From positions 1-14,797 of the forward strand of contig CAIVVG010000113.1 in the NCBI GenBank assembly GCA_903909295.1: DNA of 14,797 nucleotides, in the 5' to 3' direction. The notes under the pieces are model-generated. The model was not told the origin of the DNA and did not search any database. It worked only from the letters and a program-made list of their open reading frames with translations. Within the stretch, counting starts at the first letter, position 1. Each line of letters opens with the position of its first letter. This DNA comes from an uncultured Chlamydiae bacterium (GTDB lineage Bacteria > Chlamydiota > Chlamydiia > Chlamydiales > SM23-39). Position numbers and translations under genes: made by a program. Of the stretch, positions 13,795 through 14,797 are shown piece by piece.

Positions 13795-14613
13795 ATGACT
13801 CCCCTTCCAGATTTGGCTCTTTGTGTAGCTTTGGTCGCTAATGGCGAGGTCGAGATGTCTTTGGCTGAGCGGATCAGGGGGTGCAAGTGGGTGGTGGGGG
13901 TGGACGGGGGGATCAATCACTGCTACGGGATGGGGCTTGAGCTGGACTGGATCGTGGGGGATTTTGATTCAGCAGAGCCGTCTATTTTGGAGCACTACGC
14001 GGGTTGCCGGGCGGTGCCTCTGGAGAGGGCGAAGGATGAGACCGATCTCGAGGTGGCGATTGCTCAGATGGTGGGGTTTGGGCCGGTTGTTGTTTTCGGG
14101 GGGCTGGGTGGTAGGCTTGATCACATGTTGGGGAATCTGTTTCTGCTATTGCGCTATCCGGGGAGGGTGTTCCTTGTATCAGAGGATCAGTGGGTGTTCG
14201 CTAGCAGCGATGAGTTAGAGGGGGCTTCGTTTGCTTTGGGAGAGGTGGGGCGGGATGCGCAGATTGTCGTGCTCGATCGGCGGGGGGTGAGTCCGTTGAT
14301 GGAATCGTTGCACTTGCTAGAGCGCTTTAGCAAAAATGGGGGGCATTTTGTTTCAGCGCGAGGGGAGCGGGTTTGTTTCATCGATGCCTCGATAGGGAGG
14401 GTGGTTTTTCCTTGTCACAAGGGGCAGACGGTCTCTCTACTCCCCTTTCAGGGGCCTGCGGACAAAATCGTCACGGAGGGGCTTCAGTGGGAGTTTACGC
14501 CGGGCAAGTTGGAGCGGCTGGATCGCGATTTTATCGGCATTTCAAATGTTTGCCTCGGGGAGCAGTTTTCCATCCAATTGGGGGAAGGAGTTCTTCTTTG
14601 TATCATGCATTAG
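13795..14613 (+). CDS. thiN: Thiamine pyrophosphokinase
   Basis: Transfers pyrophosphate from ATP to thiamine, giving thiamine diphosphate, the cofactor of pyruvate and 2-oxoglutarate dehydrogenases and transketolase. The 272 residues show the full TPK signature: VGVDGGINH (34-42), DWIVGDFDS (51-59), KDETDLEVAI (80-89) and GGLGGRLDHMLGN (102-114), covering the Mg/ATP and thiamine-binding loops. The C-terminal half (from ~150) is the beta-rich thiamine-binding domain. An open frame from GTG 13762 would add 11 residues and overlap the previous gene. ATG 13795, five bases after that gene's stop, better fits the family's start and coupled translation. The DNA is notably G-rich, with many GGGG runs, unlike the left third of the window. 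It suggests salvage of host thiamine, although no synthesis or transport genes are in view. Confidence 0.88.
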   Translation: MTPLPDLALCVALVANGEVEMSLAERIRGCKWVVGVDGGINHCYGMGLELDWIVGDFDSAEPSILEHYAGCRAVPLERAKDETDLEVAIAQMVGFGPVVVFGGLGGRLDHMLGNLFLLLRYPGRVFLVSEDQWVFASSDELEGASFALGEVGRDAQIVVLDRRGVSPLMESLHLLERFSKNGGHFVSARGERVCFIDASIGRVVFPCHKGQTVSLLPFQGPADKIVTEGLQWEFTPGKLERLDRDFIGISNVCLGEQFSIQLGEGVLLCIMH

Positions 14614-14614
14614 A

Positions 14615-14634
14615 CCTCTTGCGTAACTAAGAGG
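14615..14634 (+). terminator. Hairpin just after thiamine pyrophosphokinase, possible terminator
   Basis: CCTCTT and AAGAGG form a 6-bp stem with an 8-nt loop, one base after the stop codon. The following bases are only moderately T-rich, so termination is a weak call. The stretch could instead be the end of a decayed insertion element. Confidence 0.3.
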
Positions 14635-14642
14635 GTGTTCTG

Positions 14643-14698
14643 TCGATTTTCTGGTTCTTTTGAGCCGATTTTCGACTTCAAACGTGGAGGGCATATAC
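14643..14698. repeat. Intergenic repeat, copy 1 (about 56 bp)
   Basis: Runs from TCGATTTT to CATATAC. An uninterrupted 30-base core (14653-14682) is identical to copy 2 at 14735-14764, and the flanks differ by a few substitutions and one extra base. It holds no ORF. Confidence 0.75.
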
Positions 14699-14724
14699 GA
14701 ACCTATCCAAGTAAAAAGTTTCGG

Positions 14725-14781
14725 TCGATTTTAGGGTTCTTTTGAGCCGATTTTCGACTTCAAAATTGGGGGGCCATATAC
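14725..14781. repeat. Intergenic repeat, copy 2 (about 57 bp)
   Basis: The same unit as 14643-14698 with its start 82 bp later. The short sequence after it (from about 14786, TGTCGAT) resembles the start of another copy cut off by the window end, so the array may continue. Confidence 0.75.
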
Positions 14782-14797
14782 TTTTGTCGATATTGCC

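Noticed and set aside
14643..14781. The two terminal repeats as a CRISPR array
   Set aside because: Only two units, imperfect flanks, long unit length and no cas gene in view.

Overview
The window most likely comes from an environmental (amoeba-associated) member of the Chlamydiota. The main reason is the 1806-residue secreted RHS protein on the minus strand. It pairs a Sec signal peptide and YD-repeat shell with a C-terminal serine-hydrolase-like domain carrying WINGI, VYNAS and GGHSEGG motifs, a combination I associate with chlamydial RHS/DUF687-type proteins. Several nutrient and drug MFS carriers and a thiamine pyrophosphokinase fit a host-dependent bacterium. The assignment is by recognition only and no database was searched.

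Left part (1-3180): a partial ORF enters from the edge, followed by a plus-strand acetyltransferase-methyltransferase fusion (165-1580). A convergent ProP-like metabolite/H+ symporter lies on the minus strand (1741-3012). Between the two stop codons sits a 160-bp hairpin-forming element with perfect 17-bp terminal inverted repeats, flanked by a 9-bp direct repeat, so it looks like a MITE. Its left repeat supplies the last codons and the stop of the acetyltransferase-methyltransferase gene. The symporter promoter overlaps a 16-bp perfect palindrome.

Middle part (3181-9531): an apparent minus-strand operon made of the RHS protein, an exported 189-residue partner overlapping it by 29 nt, and a third small ORF joined by a 4-nt overlap and broken by a one-base frameshift at an A5 tract. 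This resembles a polymorphic-toxin locus with a lipase-like effector and a periplasmic cognate protein, although that function is inference. A G8 tract lies just upstream of the candidate RHS promoter, and a G7 tract lies exactly at the codons for the predicted nucleophile elbow. Either could allow slippage.

Right part (9532-14797): a CPBP-type membrane protease (minus), a divergent 14-TM DHA2 drug exporter (plus), a convergent Bcr/CflA-type 12-TM exporter (minus) with a good sigma70-like promoter, then an NTF2-like small protein and thiamine pyrophosphokinase (plus, 5 nt apart). This half is visibly richer in G+C than the left third. The window ends in an intergenic segment with two copies of a ~56-bp repeat at an 82-bp period. 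I saw no tRNA, rRNA or CRISPR array.
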